The translations under genes and the position numbers were made by a program. DNA of 64,000 nt from Dipteris shenzhenensis (taxonomy: Eukaryota; Polypodiophyta; Polypodiopsida; Gleicheniales). The stretch lies in the NCBI GenBank assembly GCA_047967505.1, contig CM106540.1. One strand, 5' to 3'. Positions 44,654 to 57,292 of the stretch are shown piece by piece (position 1 is the first letter of the stretch; every line of letters begins with the position of its first letter). The notes below the pieces were generated by a model, which ran no database searches, had not been told where the DNA came from, and saw nothing but the letters and a program-made list of their open reading frames with translations.

Positions 44654-45090
44654 TCTCTCTCTCTCTCCCTCTCTCTCCCTAAGTCTCCCTCTTCTCTTCT
44701 CTCTCTCTCTCTCTTTTCCTCTCTCCTCTCGCCACGTTTCATTCCCATAAACTTTCTCTCTCTCTCCCTCTCTCTCTTTCTCTCTCTCCCTCTCTCTCTT
44801 TCTCTCTCCCTCTCTCTCCCTACTCTCTCCCTCCCTCAAGTAGCCACGGCCCCCAAGAGACCCGCTTCTCTCTCTTAATCTCTCTCCCCCTCTCTCCTCT
44901 CTCTTTACCAGCTTCTCTCTCTTAATCTCTCTCCGCCTCTCTCCTCTCTCTTTCTTTCCCTCCCTACTCTTCTCTCTCATTTAAGGAGCCCCTCTTCTCT
45001 GTGTGAATCTCTCTCTCTCTCTCCCTCTCTTAAGGAGCCCCTCTTCTCTCTCTTAATTTCTCTCTTTCCCTCCCTCCCTATTCTCCCATT
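44105..45090. repeat. CT-rich microsatellite region
   Basis: Runs of (CT)n and (CTCTCC)n broken by a repeated 120-170-bp frame containing CTCCTAAATCTC(T/C)TTG(C/T)AGCCATAGTCAAGACACC (44147, 44460) and AGCCACGG(T/C)CCCCAAGAGA (44340, 44830). Arg/Glu ORFs on the minus strand are composition artefacts. 45091-45360 is AT-rich, non-coding. Confidence 0.9.
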
Positions 45091-45372
45091 TCTCAAATTT
45101 ACAAACTCAAATATAAATAAAAAACTAATTAAAATAGAACTCAAAAACTCAAATAAGAAACTAATTTAAAAAGAATTGTAATGCCTTCTAAAAGACCACC
45201 CTCCTCAAAAACTTTAAGAATAAACTAATTGAAAAAGGATTATAAGTAAAGAAAAAGAATTACAATACGAATTTTAAGAAATAGAACTCAAAAACCTTAA
45301 CAAGAAACTAATTGGAAAGAATTGTAAGTAAAGAAATAGAATTACAAGACGAATAAAAAAGAATGCAAGTAC

Positions 45373-45450
45373 CTGGAAAAAGTGAAAAAAGTAAGGCTCG
45401 GCTTATCCTTTCTCTTCCGCTCTTGGTTGCTTCAATGAAACGAGGAGAGA
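45373..45450 (-). promoter_or_regulatory. candidate 5' leader exon of the minus-strand gene, inner copy
   Basis: Read on minus: TTCATTGAAGCAACCAAGAG ... TTTTTCCAG|GTACTTGC. It resembles the stretch ending at 48012 (TTCATTCAAGCAAG ... GTTTCCAG|GTACTTGC) in order and in the donor site. If used, it would splice to the acceptor at 42982 before ATG 42977. No obvious TATA box at this copy. 45451-45780 has AAATTTGAATTC repeats and TTCTCGTAAGTCCTTTTCAT repeats (about 45610-45720). Confidence 0.35.
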
Positions 45451-45779
45451 GTTAAAACTAGTCCACTCCTACACATAAATTTGAATTTTCAAAAAAGAGA
45501 GGGAAATTTGAATTCATTATAAATTTGAATTCAAATTTGTGTTCAACATTCTTCTTATACTTTCTTTTGAATTCAAATTTATGTTCAACATTCTTCTTGA
45601 TACTTTCTTCAACATTCTTCTCGATTCTCGTAAGTCCTTTTCATTCTCGTAAGTCCTTTTCATGTAAGTCCTTTTCATTCTTCTCGTAAGTCCTTTTCAT
45701 TCTTCTCGTAAGTCAAATCTTATTTTTCATTCTTGCTCGTGATAGTAAGTCAAATCCTCCTCTCCCATCTCTCTCTCTC

Positions 45780-47945
45780 CTTCTTTCTCTCTCCTCTCTC
45801 TCCTCTCCTTCCCTCCATCCATCCCTCGACCCAATCCTCTCCTCCAACCTCCTTCCCTCCCCTCCCTCCGCCGCCAAAACTCCTCCCTTCCCTCCGCCCC
45901 CCCTCCTTCCCCAAAATCCCCCTCCCCCTCCCCCCTCCCCTCCCCTCCTGCTACCCTTCCCCTCTCCCGTCGCCTAACCTCTTCCTCCCCTACCCCTTTT
46001 TCCCCCTACCCCCTTTTAACCTTCCTCCCTTTTCCCCACCCCCCTTGGCGACCCCCCCAACCCTTACACCCTCTTCCCCACTCTTCCTTTGGCCCCCCCT
46101 CCCTCCCTCCTTGGCGACACCCCCCTCCTCTGACCCAGCTCCCCCTCCGCCCTCCCTGGGGCTGGCGGCCGCGGCCGCCAGCCCTTCCCCCCTCTCACCC
46201 AGCCCCCCCCTCTTCAACCTTCCCCCCCTTCGCAATCCACCCATCCCCCCCCGTTCACCCTCCCTCTCTCCCTGGGCTGGCCGCCGCGGCCGCCAGCCCC
46301 CCCCCCTCCTCTCACGACCCACCCCCCCTCTTCACCTTCCCCCCCTTCGCAACCCATCCTCCCCTTCATCCTCCCTGGCTGGCGGCCGCGGCCGCCAGCC
46401 CCCTCCCCTCTCCTCTCACCCAGCCCCTTCGCAACCCCCTCTCCTTCCTCCCTGGGCTGGCGACCGCGGCCGCCAGCCCCCCCCCTCCTCTCACCCACCC
46501 CCCCTCTTCACCCTCCCGCCCCCCCTTCGCAACCCACCCTTCCCCCCCCCCCTTCACCCTCCCTGGCTGGCGGCCGCGGCCGCCAGCCCCCCCCCCTCTC
46601 CTCTCTCCCCCCTCCTCTCACCCAGCCCCCCCTCTCCTCTCTCCCTGGGCTGGCGGCCGCGGCCGCCAGCCCCCCCCCCTCCTCTCACCTAGCCCCCCCC
46701 CCTCTCCTCTCTCCCTGGGCTGGCGGCCGCGGCCGCCAGCCCCCCCCCCTCCTCTCACCCAGCCCCCCCCTCTTCACCCTCCCCCCCCCCTTCACAACCC
46801 ACCCATCCCCCCCCTTCACGCTCCCTGGCTGGCAGCCGCGGCCGCCAGCCCCCCCTCCCCTCTCACCCAGCCCCCCCCCCTCTCCTTCCTCTCTCCCTAG
46901 GGGGGGGGCTAGCGGCCGCAGCCGCCAGCCCCCCCCCCCTCCTCTCACCCAGCCCCCCCCCCCTTCACACTCCCGCCCCCCCTTCGCAACCCACCCATCC
47001 CCCCCCTTGACCCTCCCTGGCTAGCGGCCGCGGCCGCCAGCCCCCCCCCCTCTCACCCAGGGGGGGTCTTCACCCTCCCCCCCCCCCCCTTCGCGACCCA
47101 CCCATCCCCCCCTTCACCACCCTCCCTGGCTGGCGGCCGCGGCCGCCAGCCCCCCCCCCCTCCTCTCACCCAGCCCCCCCCTCTCCTCTCACCCAACCCC
47201 TTCGCAACCCCCTCTCCTCTCTCCCTGGGCTGGCGGCCGCGGCCGCCAGCCCCCCCCCCCTCCTCTCACCTAGCCCCCCTCTCTTCGCTCTCCCCCCCCC
47301 CTTTCGCAACCCACCCTCCCTGGCTGGCGGCCGCGGCCGCTAGCCCCCCCCCTCCTCTCACCCAGCCCCCCCCCTCCTCCCCCCCCCCCCCTTTCGCAAC
47401 CCCTCCCCCACCCCCCCTTCCCCCCCTCAGCCGCTCCCCCACCCTCCCAGGCTAGCGGCCGCGGCCGCCAGCCCCCCCTCTTCACCCTCCCCCCCTCAGC
47501 CGCGCCCCCCCCCTCCCCCTCTCAGCCGCGCCCCCCCTCCCTCCTCCCCCCCTTCAGCCGCTCCCCCACCCTCCCGGGCTGGCGGCCGCGGCCGCCAGCC
47601 CCCCCTCTTCACCCTCCCCCCCCTCCCCCCCTCAGCCGCGCCCCCCTCCCTCCCCCTCTCAGCCGCGCCCCGCACCGCCTCCCCCCTCCTCTCAGCCGCT
47701 CCCCCCTCCTCTCAGCCGCGCCCCCCCCTCCCCCTCTCAGCCGCTCCCCCCTCCTCCTCTCAGCCCCCCTCTGCACCCACCAGCTTCCCTCCCACCCGCC
47801 GCGCCAGCCTCCCCCTCCCACCCCCTTCCCTCACACCCACCTCCCTCTTCGCCCCTTCTTCCCCTCCCTTCCTCCTCCCTCCCGTCCCACCCTCTTCCTC
47901 CCCTCCCTTCCTCCTCCCTCCCCTCCCTCCCCTCCCCTGAACCTT
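45780..47945. repeat. C-rich array with about 15 copies of a 24-bp palindrome
   Basis: Plus strand is almost all C and T except for a self-complementary GGCTGGCGGCCGCGGCCGCC-AGCC (first perfect copy 46160-46183). Perfect or near-perfect copies follow near 46274, 46378, 46456, 46565, 46649, 46709, 46826, 46908, 47018, 47129, 47228, 47323, 47450 and 47578. Spacers are C-runs and CCTCTCACCCAGCC-type phrases. Each palindrome holds NotI and SacII-type sites. Pro- or Gly-rich ORFs across it are artefacts of composition. The minus strand has many G-runs of four or more. Confidence 0.92.
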
Positions 47946-48004
47946 TCTCTCTCTAATTTCTCTCTCTTCAAATTTTTAAAAAAGAAACTAGAAAAAAAAG
48001 TTTG

Positions 48005-48235
48005 CAAGTACCTGGAAACAGTTTGTAAGTTTGCTCTTTCTTGCTTTCTTGCTCTTCCTTCCTTGCTCTCTTGATCGTCCTTGCTTTCTTGCTTGAATGA
48101 AATGAGGGGAGAAAGAATGAATGAAGGAAGACTATATATAAGAAAAATTAGGTTTTCCTCCTCCTCTCCTATTGGCTTTCCATTCCTCCCCTCTCTCCTA
48201 TTGGCTTTTCATTTATCTCCTCTCCCATTGGCTCC
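48005..48235 (-). promoter_or_regulatory. candidate minus-strand promoter and first leader exon
   Basis: On the minus strand, three CCAAT boxes (complements of ATTGG at 48171, 48200 and 48227, about 28 bp apart) stand upstream of a TATA box (CTTATATATAG, 48132-48142). About 120 bp further on is a consensus donor CCAG|GTACTTGC (48011/48012). This order fits a promoter firing leftward toward the ParB-like/peptidase gene, with the GC-rich array and CT tract inside the first intron. TATATATA is symmetrical, so rightward use cannot be excluded. No transcript evidence. Confidence 0.45.
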
Positions 48236-48940
48236 CATTACTCCCCCTCTCCTATTGAACCCCTATCCCTCATCCATTAGCCCTCCTCCCATCCATCCAT
48301 TTCTTCTTCCTCCCCATTGCCACCACTCCCATCCCACATTTCCACCACGTCCCATACTCCTCCCATTTTCCAAAATCCCATATTTCCCCATCTCACCCTC
48401 CTCTTTTTCATCCCCTATTAACTTCCTCACTCATTTCATTCCCTTATTAGCCTACTCCCCTATTACCTTCCCCTCTCCCATTCCATTCTTCCCTCCCCAC
48501 TCTCACTTCCACTTCCCATTACTCACTTGCCATTTAAAAACTATTAATATATTATTATACTATTTTTTATACTTATTATCATACACCCTTATTACTTCCC
48601 TATCCTATTCCACTCCTCCCTCCTCATTCCCACTTCCACTTCCCATTACTCACTTGCTATACACATTTGCAAACTATTAATATATTATTACATGATTTTT
48701 TATACTATTTGTAAACTTACATATGGGCAAAATCACAGGTGTCAAAGCGATCCTATTGTGGTCATACAACAACTGTGCTTTTATTCAAGGGTATATTTAT
48801 CCTCATCAACAAGCTTATTTACTCAAGGTATGAAGTGCATAATTTGTGCACTAGGTGTTTACTTTGTGCCAAAATTGTTTGCCACACACACACACACATA
48901 TACATATACCGAGAATTTTCTAATATTATCGCATCTACAT
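48236..48940. other. C/T-rich then AT-rich spacer
   Basis: Degenerate CCTCCCATT-type pyrimidine sequence to about 48500, with a repeated phrase CCCACTCTCACTTCCACTTC / CCCATTACTCACTTGC (48500-48535, 48625-48660), then AT-rich sequence and a (CA)n/(TA)n run (48890-48910). Its open frames are Ser/Pro-rich without motifs. No gene supported. Confidence 0.6.
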
Positions 48941-51900
48941 TTCTCCAATGGGCACAAAACTTTGTACACTCCTCAACCTAGGTCTTATTGACTTGCATAC
49001 AAAGTGGTGCACCCATCTCATAAGTACTTGTTCGGATAACACACCTCCTATGTATTTTATGACGATTGTGCATAACACTAGGAACAAAATGGTGTATCAT
49101 GTGAGATAGACTATGCAAAGCATATTCAATGGACACAAGACTTTACACATTCCTCAACCTAGGCAGTATTGACTTGTGTGCAAAGTGGCATCCCCATCCG
49201 ATAAGTACTTGTTTGAAAAATACACCTACGATCGTGTTTTTTGACGATTATGCATGACACTAAGGCAATAATGGTGTTTTATGCTTGATCGACAATGCAA
49301 AGCATATCCGATGGGCACAATACTTTGCACACACCTTCAACTAGGTAGAATCGACTTACATGCAAAGTGGCATGCCCATCCCATAAGTTCTTGATCCTAT
49401 AACATACCTAGAAACGTGTTTTTTGAAGGATGTGCATGACACTAGAGTAAAAATAGCATTTAATGCTCAATAGACTATGCAAAGGATATCCGATGGGCAC
49501 AAAACTTTTCGTACGCCTCAACCTAGGTGGTATTGAAATGTTCTCAATGAGGCACACCCATCCGATAAGTACTTGGTCAGATAACACACCTAATGGCGTG
49601 TTTTTTTGTGAATGTGCATGTCATTAGGAAAAAAATGATGTATAATGCGTGATCGACCATGCAAATCATATCCGATGGTGACAATACTTTGCACGCACCT
49701 CAACGTAGTTAAAACGGACTTGCGTGCAAAGTGGAGCCCCCATATGATAAATATTTATTTGAATAACACACCTATGGCCGTGTTTTTATATGGTTGTGCA
49801 TGACACTAAGGCAAAAACGGGGTGTTATGCTTGATCGACAATGCAAAGCATATCCGATGGGCACGATACTTTGCACACACCTTCAACTAGGTGTAATTGA
49901 CTTACATGCAAAGTGGCACGCCCATCGCATAAGTGCTTGATCAGATAACACACCTAGCAGTGTGTTTTTTTACGAATGTGCATGGCACTAAGGCAAAAAT
50001 GGAATTTAATGCTCAATCGACCATGCAAAGCATATCCGATGGGCACGATACTTTGCACACACCTTCAACTAGGTGGAATTGACTTACATGCAAAGTGGCA
50101 TTCCCATCGCATAAGTGCTTGATCGGATAACACACCTAGCAGCGTGTTTTTTTACGGATGTGCATGGCACTAAGGCAAAAATGGTATTTAATGCTCGATC
50201 GACCATGCAAAGCATATCCGATGGGCATAATACTTTTCCTATACCTCAACCTAGTTGTTATTAAAATGTTGTCAAAGAGGCACATCCATCCGATAAGTAC
50301 TTGGTCAGATAACATACCCAAGGGCGTGTTTTTTTGCAGATGTGCATACCACTAGGGAAAAAATGGTGTATAATGCGTGATCGACCATGCAAATCATATC
50401 CGATGGTGATAATACTTTGCACGCACCTCAATGTACTTAAAACGGACTTGCGTGCAAAGTGGAGCCCCCATCTGATAAGTACTTATTTGAATAACACACC
50501 TATGGCCGTGTTTTTATATGATTGTGCATGACACTAAGGCAAAAACGGTGTGTTATGCTTGATCAACCATGCAAATCATATCCGAAGCTGACAATACTTT
50601 GCACACACCTCAAACTAGTTGAAACGGACTTGCGCGCAAACTAGAGCCCCCATCCGATAAGTACTAGTTTGAATAACACATCTAGGACTGCGTTTTTTTA
50701 CGAATGTGCATGACACTAAGATAAGAACGGTGTTTTATGCTTGATCGACAATGCAAATCATATCCGATGGCCACAATACTTTGCACACACCTTCAACTAG
50801 GTAGAATCGACTTACATGCAAAGTGGCATGCCCATCCCATAAGTGCTTGATCCTATAACATACCTAGAAATGTGTTTTTTGACGGATGTGCATGACACTA
50901 GAGTAAAAATAGAATTTAATGCTCGATAGACCATGCAAAGGATATCCGATGGGCACAAAACTTTTCATACGCCTCAACCTAGGTGGTATTGAAATGTTCT
51001 CAATGAGGCACACCCATCCGATAAGTACTTGGTCAGATAACACACCTAATGGCGTGTTTTTTTGCGAATGTGCATGTCATTAGGAAAAAAATGATGTATA
51101 ATGCGTGATCGACCATGCAAATCATATCCGATGGTGACAATACTTTGCACGCACCTCAACGTAGTTAAAAAAGACTTGCGTGCAAAGTGGAGGCCCCATC
51201 TGATAAGTATTTATTTGAATAACACACCTATGGCCGTGTTTTTATATGGTTGTGCATGACACTAAGGCAAAAACAGTGTGTTATGCTCGATCGACAATGC
51301 AAAGCATATCCGATGGGCACAATACTTTGCACATACCTTTAACTAGGTGGAATTGACTTACATGCAAAGTGGCACGCCCATCGCATAAGTTCTTGATCAG
51401 ATAACACACCTAGCAGCGTGTTTTTTTCCGGATGTGCATGGCACTAAGGCAAAAATGGAATTTAATGCTCGATCGACCATGCAAAGCATATCCGATGGGC
51501 ACGATACTTTGCACACACCTTCAACTAAGTGGAATTGACTTACATGCAAAGTGGCGTTCCCATCGCATAAGTGCTTGATCAGATAACACACCTAGCAGCG
51601 TGTTTTTTAACGGATGTGCATGGCACTAAGGCAAAACTGGAATTTAATGCTCGATCGACCATGCAAAGCATATCCGATGGGCACGATACTTTGCACACAC
51701 CTTCAACTAGGTGGAATTGACTTACATGAAAAGTGGCATTCCCATCGCATAAGTGCTTGATCGGATAACACACCTAGCAGCGCGTTTTTTTACGGATGTG
51801 CATGGCACTAAGGCAAAAATGGTATTTAATGCTTGATCGACCATGCAAAGCATATCCGATGGGCATAATACTTTTCCTATACCTCAACCTAGTTGTTATT

Positions 51901-54900
51901 AAAATGTTTTCAAAGAGGCACATCCATCCGATAAGTACTTGGTCAGATAACATACCCAAGGGCGTGTTTTTTTGCGGATGTGCATACCACTAGGGAAAAA
52001 ATGGTGTATAATGCGTGATCGACCATGCAAATCATATCCGATGGTGACAATACTTTGCACGCACCTCAATGTACTTAAAACGGACTTGCGTGCAAAGTTG
52101 AGCCCCCATCTGATAATTACTTATTTGAATAACACACCTATGGCCGTGTTTTTATATGATTGTGCATGACACTAAGGCAAAAACGGTGTGTTATGCTTGA
52201 TCAACCATGCAAATCATATCTGAAGGTGAGAATACTTTGCACACACCTCAAACTAGTTGAAACGGACTTGCATGCAAACTAGAGCCCCCATCCGATAAGT
52301 ACTAGTTTGAATAACACATCTAGAACTGCGTTTTTTTACGAATGTGCATGACACTAAGATAAAAACGGAGTTTTATGCTTGATCGACAATGCAAATCATA
52401 TCCGATGGGCACAATACTTTGCAAACACCTTCAAATAGGTAGAATCGACTTACATGCAAAGTGGCATGCCCATCCCATAAGTGCTTGATCCTATAACATA
52501 CCTAGAAACGTGTTTTTTGACGGATGTGCATGACACGAGTAAAAATAGAATTTAATGCTCGATAGACCATGCAAAGGATATCCGATGGGCACAAAACTTT
52601 TCGTATGCCTCAACCTAGGTGGTATTGAAATGTTCTCAATGAGGCACACCCATCCGATAAGTACTTGGTTAGATAACACACCTAATGGCGTGTTTTTTGC
52701 GAATGTGCATGTGTAGGAAAAAAATGATGTATAATGCATGATCGACCATGCAAATCATATCGGATGGTGACAATACTTTGCACGCACCTCAATGTAGTTA
52801 AAACGGACTTGCGTGCAAAGTGGATCCCCCATCTGATAAGTACTTATTTGAATAACACACCTATGGCCGTGTTTTTATATGGTTGTGCATGACACTAAGG
52901 CAAAAACGGTGTGTTATGCTTGATCGACAATGCAAAGCATATCCGATGAACACAATACTTTGCACACACCTTCAACTAGGTGTAATTGACTTACATGAAA
53001 AGTGGCACGCCCATCGCATAAGTGCTTGATCAGATAACACACCTAGCAGCGTGTTTTTTTACGGATGTGCATGGCACTAAGGCAAAAATGGTATTTAATG
53101 CTCGATCGACCATGCAAAGCATATCCGATGGGCACGATACTTTGCACACACCTTAGAACTTGTGGAATAGACTTACATGCAAAGTGGCACACCCATCCCA
53201 TAAGTGCTTGATTGTAAAACATACCTAGCAGCGTGTTTTTTGACGGAAGTGCATGACACTAGAGTAAAAATAGTATTTAATACTCGATTGACCATGCAAA
53301 GGATATCTGATGGGCACAATACTTTGCACACACTTTCAGCTAGGTGGAATTGACTTACATGCAAAGTGGCATTCCCATCGCATAAGTGCTTGATCGGATA
53401 ACACACCTAGGAGCGTGTTTTTTTACGGATGTGCATGGCACTAAGGCAAAAATGGTATTTACTGCTCGATCGACCATGCAAAGCATATCCGATGGGCATA
53501 ATACTTTTCTCATACCTCAATCTAGGTGGTATTAAAATGTTGTCAAAGAGGCACACCCATCCGATAAGTACTTGGTCAGATAACATACCTAAGGGCGTGT
53601 TTTTTTGCGGATGTGCATACCACTAGGAAAAAAACGGTGTATAATGCGTGATCAACCATGCAAATCATATCCGATGGTGACAATACTTTGCACACACCTC
53701 AACCTAGTGGAAACGGACTTGCATGCAAATTGGAGCCCTTATCCGATAAGTACTAGTTTGAATAACACATCTAGGACTGCGTTTTTTTACGAATGTGCAT
53801 GACACTAAGATAAAAACGGTGTTTTATGCTTGATCGACAATGCAAAGCATATCCGATGGGCACAATACTTTGCACACACCTTCAACTAGGTGGAATCAAC
53901 TTACATGCAAAGTGGCACGCCCATCCCATAAGTTCTTGATCGGATAACATACCTAGAAGCGTGTTTTTTGACGGATGTGCATGACACTAGAGCAAAAATA
54001 GTATTTAATGCTCGATCGACCATGCAAAGCATATCCGATGGGCACAAAACTTTTCGTACGCCTCAACCTAGGTGGTATTGAAATTTTCGCAATGAGGCAC
54101 ACCCATCCGATAAGTAATTGGTCAGATAACACACCTAGTAGCGTGTTTTTTTACGGATGTGCATGGCACTAAGGCAAAAATGGTATTTAATGCTCGATCC
54201 ACCATGCAAAGCATATCCGATGGGCACGATACTTTGCACACACCTTCAACTAGGTGGAATAGACTTATATGCAAAGCGGCACGCGCATCCCATAAGTGCT
54301 TGATTGGATTACATACCTAGCAACGTGTTTTTTGACGAATGTGCATGACACTAGAGCAAAAATAGTATTTAATGCTCGATCGACCAAGCAAAGCATATCC
54401 GATGGACAAAAAACGTTTCTTACGCCTTAACCTAGGTGGTATTGAAATGTTCTCAATGAGGCACACCCATTCGATAAGTACTTGGTCAGATAACACACCT
54501 AATGGCGTGTATTTTTGCGGATGTGCATATCATTAGGAAAAAAATGGTGTATAATGCGTGATCGACCATGCAAATCATATCCGATGGTGACAATACTTTG
54601 CACGCACCTCAATGTAGTTAAAACGGACTTGCGTGCAAAGTGGAGCCCCCATCTGATAAGTACTTATTTGAATAACACACCTATGGCCGTGTTTTTATAT
54701 GGTTGTGCATGACACTAAGGCAAAAACGGTGTGTTATGCTTGATCGACAATGCAAAGCATATCCGATGAACACAATACTTTGCACACACCTTAAAATAGG
54801 TGTAATTGACTTACATGAAAAGTGGCACGCCCATCGCATAAGTGCTTGATCAGATAACACACCTAGCAGCGTGTTTTTTTACGGATGTGCATGGCACTAA

Positions 54901-57170
54901 GGCAAAAATGGTATTTAATGCTCGATCGACCATGCAAAGCATATCCGATGGGCACGATACTTTGCACACACCTTCAAACTTGTGTAATAGACTTACATGC
55001 AAAGTGGCACGCCCATCCCATAAGTGCTTGATCAGATAACATACCTAGCAGCGTGTTTTTTGACGGATGTGCATGACACTAGAGTAAAAAAAGTATTTAA
55101 TGCTCGATCGACCATGAAAATGATATCCGATGGGCACAAAACTTTTTGTACGCCTCAACCTAGGTGGTATTGAAATGTTCTCAATGAGGCACACCCATCC
55201 GATAAGTACTTGGTCAAATAACACACCTAATGGCGTGTTTTTTTGCGGATGTGCATATCATTAGGAAAAAAATGGTGTATAATGCGTGATCGACCATGCA
55301 AATCATATTCGATGGTGACAATACGTTGCATGCACCTCAACGTAGTTGAAACGAACTTGCATGCAAAGTGGATCCCCCATCTGATAAGTACTTATTTGAA
55401 TATCACACCTATGGCCGTATTTTTATATGGTTGTGCATGACACTAAGGCAGAAACGGTGTGTTATGCTCGATCGACAATACAAAGCATATCCGATGAACA
55501 CAATACTTTGCACACACCTTCAACTAGGTGTAATTGACTTACATGCAAAGTGGCACGCCCATCGCATAAGTGCTTGATGAGATAACACACCTAGCAGCGT
55601 GTTTTTTTACGGATGTGCATGGCACTAAGGCAAAAATGGTATTTAATGCTCGATCAACCATGCAAATCATATCAGATGGGCACGATAATTTGCACACATC
55701 TTCAACTAGGTGTAATTGACTCACATGCAAAGTGGCATTCCCATCGCATAAGTTCTTGATCGGATAACACACCTAGCAGCGTGTTTTTTTACGAATGTGC
55801 ATGGCACTAAGGCAAAAATGGTATTTAATGCTCGATCGACCATGCAAAGCATATCCGATGGGCATAATACTTTTCTTATACCTCAACCTAGGTGGTATTA
55901 AAATGTTGTCAAAGAGGTACACCCATCCGATAAGTACTTGGTCAGATAACATACCTAAGGGCGTGTTTTTTTGCGGATGTGCATACCACTAGGGAAAAAA
56001 CGGTGTATAATGCGTGATCGACCATGCAAATCATATCTGATGGTGACAATACTTTGCACACACCTCAACCTAGTTGAAACAGACTTGCGTGCAAACTGGA
56101 GCCCCCATCCGATAAGTACTAGTCTGAATAACACATCTAGGACTGCGTTTTTTGACGAATGTGCATGACACTAAGATAAAAACGGTGTTTTATGCTTGTT
56201 TGACAATGCAAAGCATATCCGATGGGCACAATACTTTGCACACACCTTCAACTAGGTAGAATCAACTTACATGCAAAGTGGCACGCCCATCCCATAAGTG
56301 CTTGATCATATAACATACCTAGAAGCGTGTTTTTTGACGGATGTGCATGACACTAGAGTAAAAATAGTATTTGATGCTCGATTGACCATGCAAAGGATAT
56401 CCAATGGGCACAAAACTTTTTTTACGCCTCAACCTAGGTGGTATTGAAATGTTCTCAATGAGGCACACCCATCCGATAAGTACTTGGTCAGATAACACAC
56501 CTAATGGCGTGTTTTTGTGCGAATGTGCATATCATTAGGGAAAAAATGGTGTATAATGCGTGATCGACCATGCAAATCATATCCGATGGTGACAATACTT
56601 TGCACGCACCTCAATGTAGTTAAAACGAACTTGCGTGCAAAGTGGAGCCCCCATCTGATAAGTACTTATTTGAATAACACACCTATGGCCGTGTTTTTAT
56701 ATGGTTGTGCATGACAGTAAGGCAGAAATAGTGTGTTATGCTTGATCGACAATGCAAAGCATATTGGATGGGCACAATACTTTGCACACACCTTCAACTA
56801 GGTGGAATTGACTTACATGCAAAGTGGCATTCCCATCGCATAAGTACTTGATCGGATAACACACCTAGCAGCGTGTTTTTTTTATGGATGTGCATGATAG
56901 GAGCAAAAATAGTATTTAATGCTCGATGGACCATGCAAAGCATATCCGATGGGCACAACACTTTTTGTACACCTCAACTAGGTGGAATTGACTTACATGC
57001 AAAGTGGCACCCGCATCCCATTAGTGTTTGATTGGATAACGTACCTAGTAGGCTCATGTTTTTTTACGGATGTGCATGACACTAGAGCAAAAATAGTATT
57101 TAATGCTTGATTGACCATGCAAAGGATAACTTGGCATGTCCATCTGATGAGTACTTGATCGGATAACTTC
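48940..57170. repeat. 182-bp satellite array, about 45 monomers
   Basis: Tandem monomers of about 182 bp with a recognisable core: GTGCATGACACTAAGGCAAA, GATCGACCATGCAAAGCATA, TCCGATGGGCACAATACTTT, GCACACACCTTCAACTAGGT, CATGCAAAGTGGCACGCCCA, TAAGTGCTTGATCGGATAAC, then a CGTGTTTTTTTACGG end. Several monomer subtypes alternate. Blocks such as 50136-50321 and 51774-51959 are nearly identical at 1638 bp (nine monomers), and others repeat at multiples of 182, so there is higher-order structure. The recurrent 61-65-residue ORFs are satellite translations, not genes. Confidence 0.95.
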
Positions 57171-57292
57171 TCCCACTAATAAATTAAGTACTAATTAAAA
57201 ATTATAATAAATAAGTAGATTATTAAAAAGAGACTAATATTTATGTAATTGTTGCCACTGCAGCTTGCTTGCGAAGGACTCTCACAAAGGAG

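Noticed and set aside
45733-47821. Pro-rich 319-codon ORF and Gly/Arg-rich minus-strand ORFs
   Set aside because: They translate the C-rich palindrome array; the recurrent LAAAAASP-like phrase is the palindrome itself.
50136-56714. Recurring 61-65-residue ORFs such as MRMCIPLGKK... families
   Set aside because: Each is one satellite monomer; they repeat every 182 bp and carry no conserved function.
48940-57170. CRISPR-like array
   Set aside because: The whole 182-bp unit repeats without unique spacers, and the context is a plant genome.
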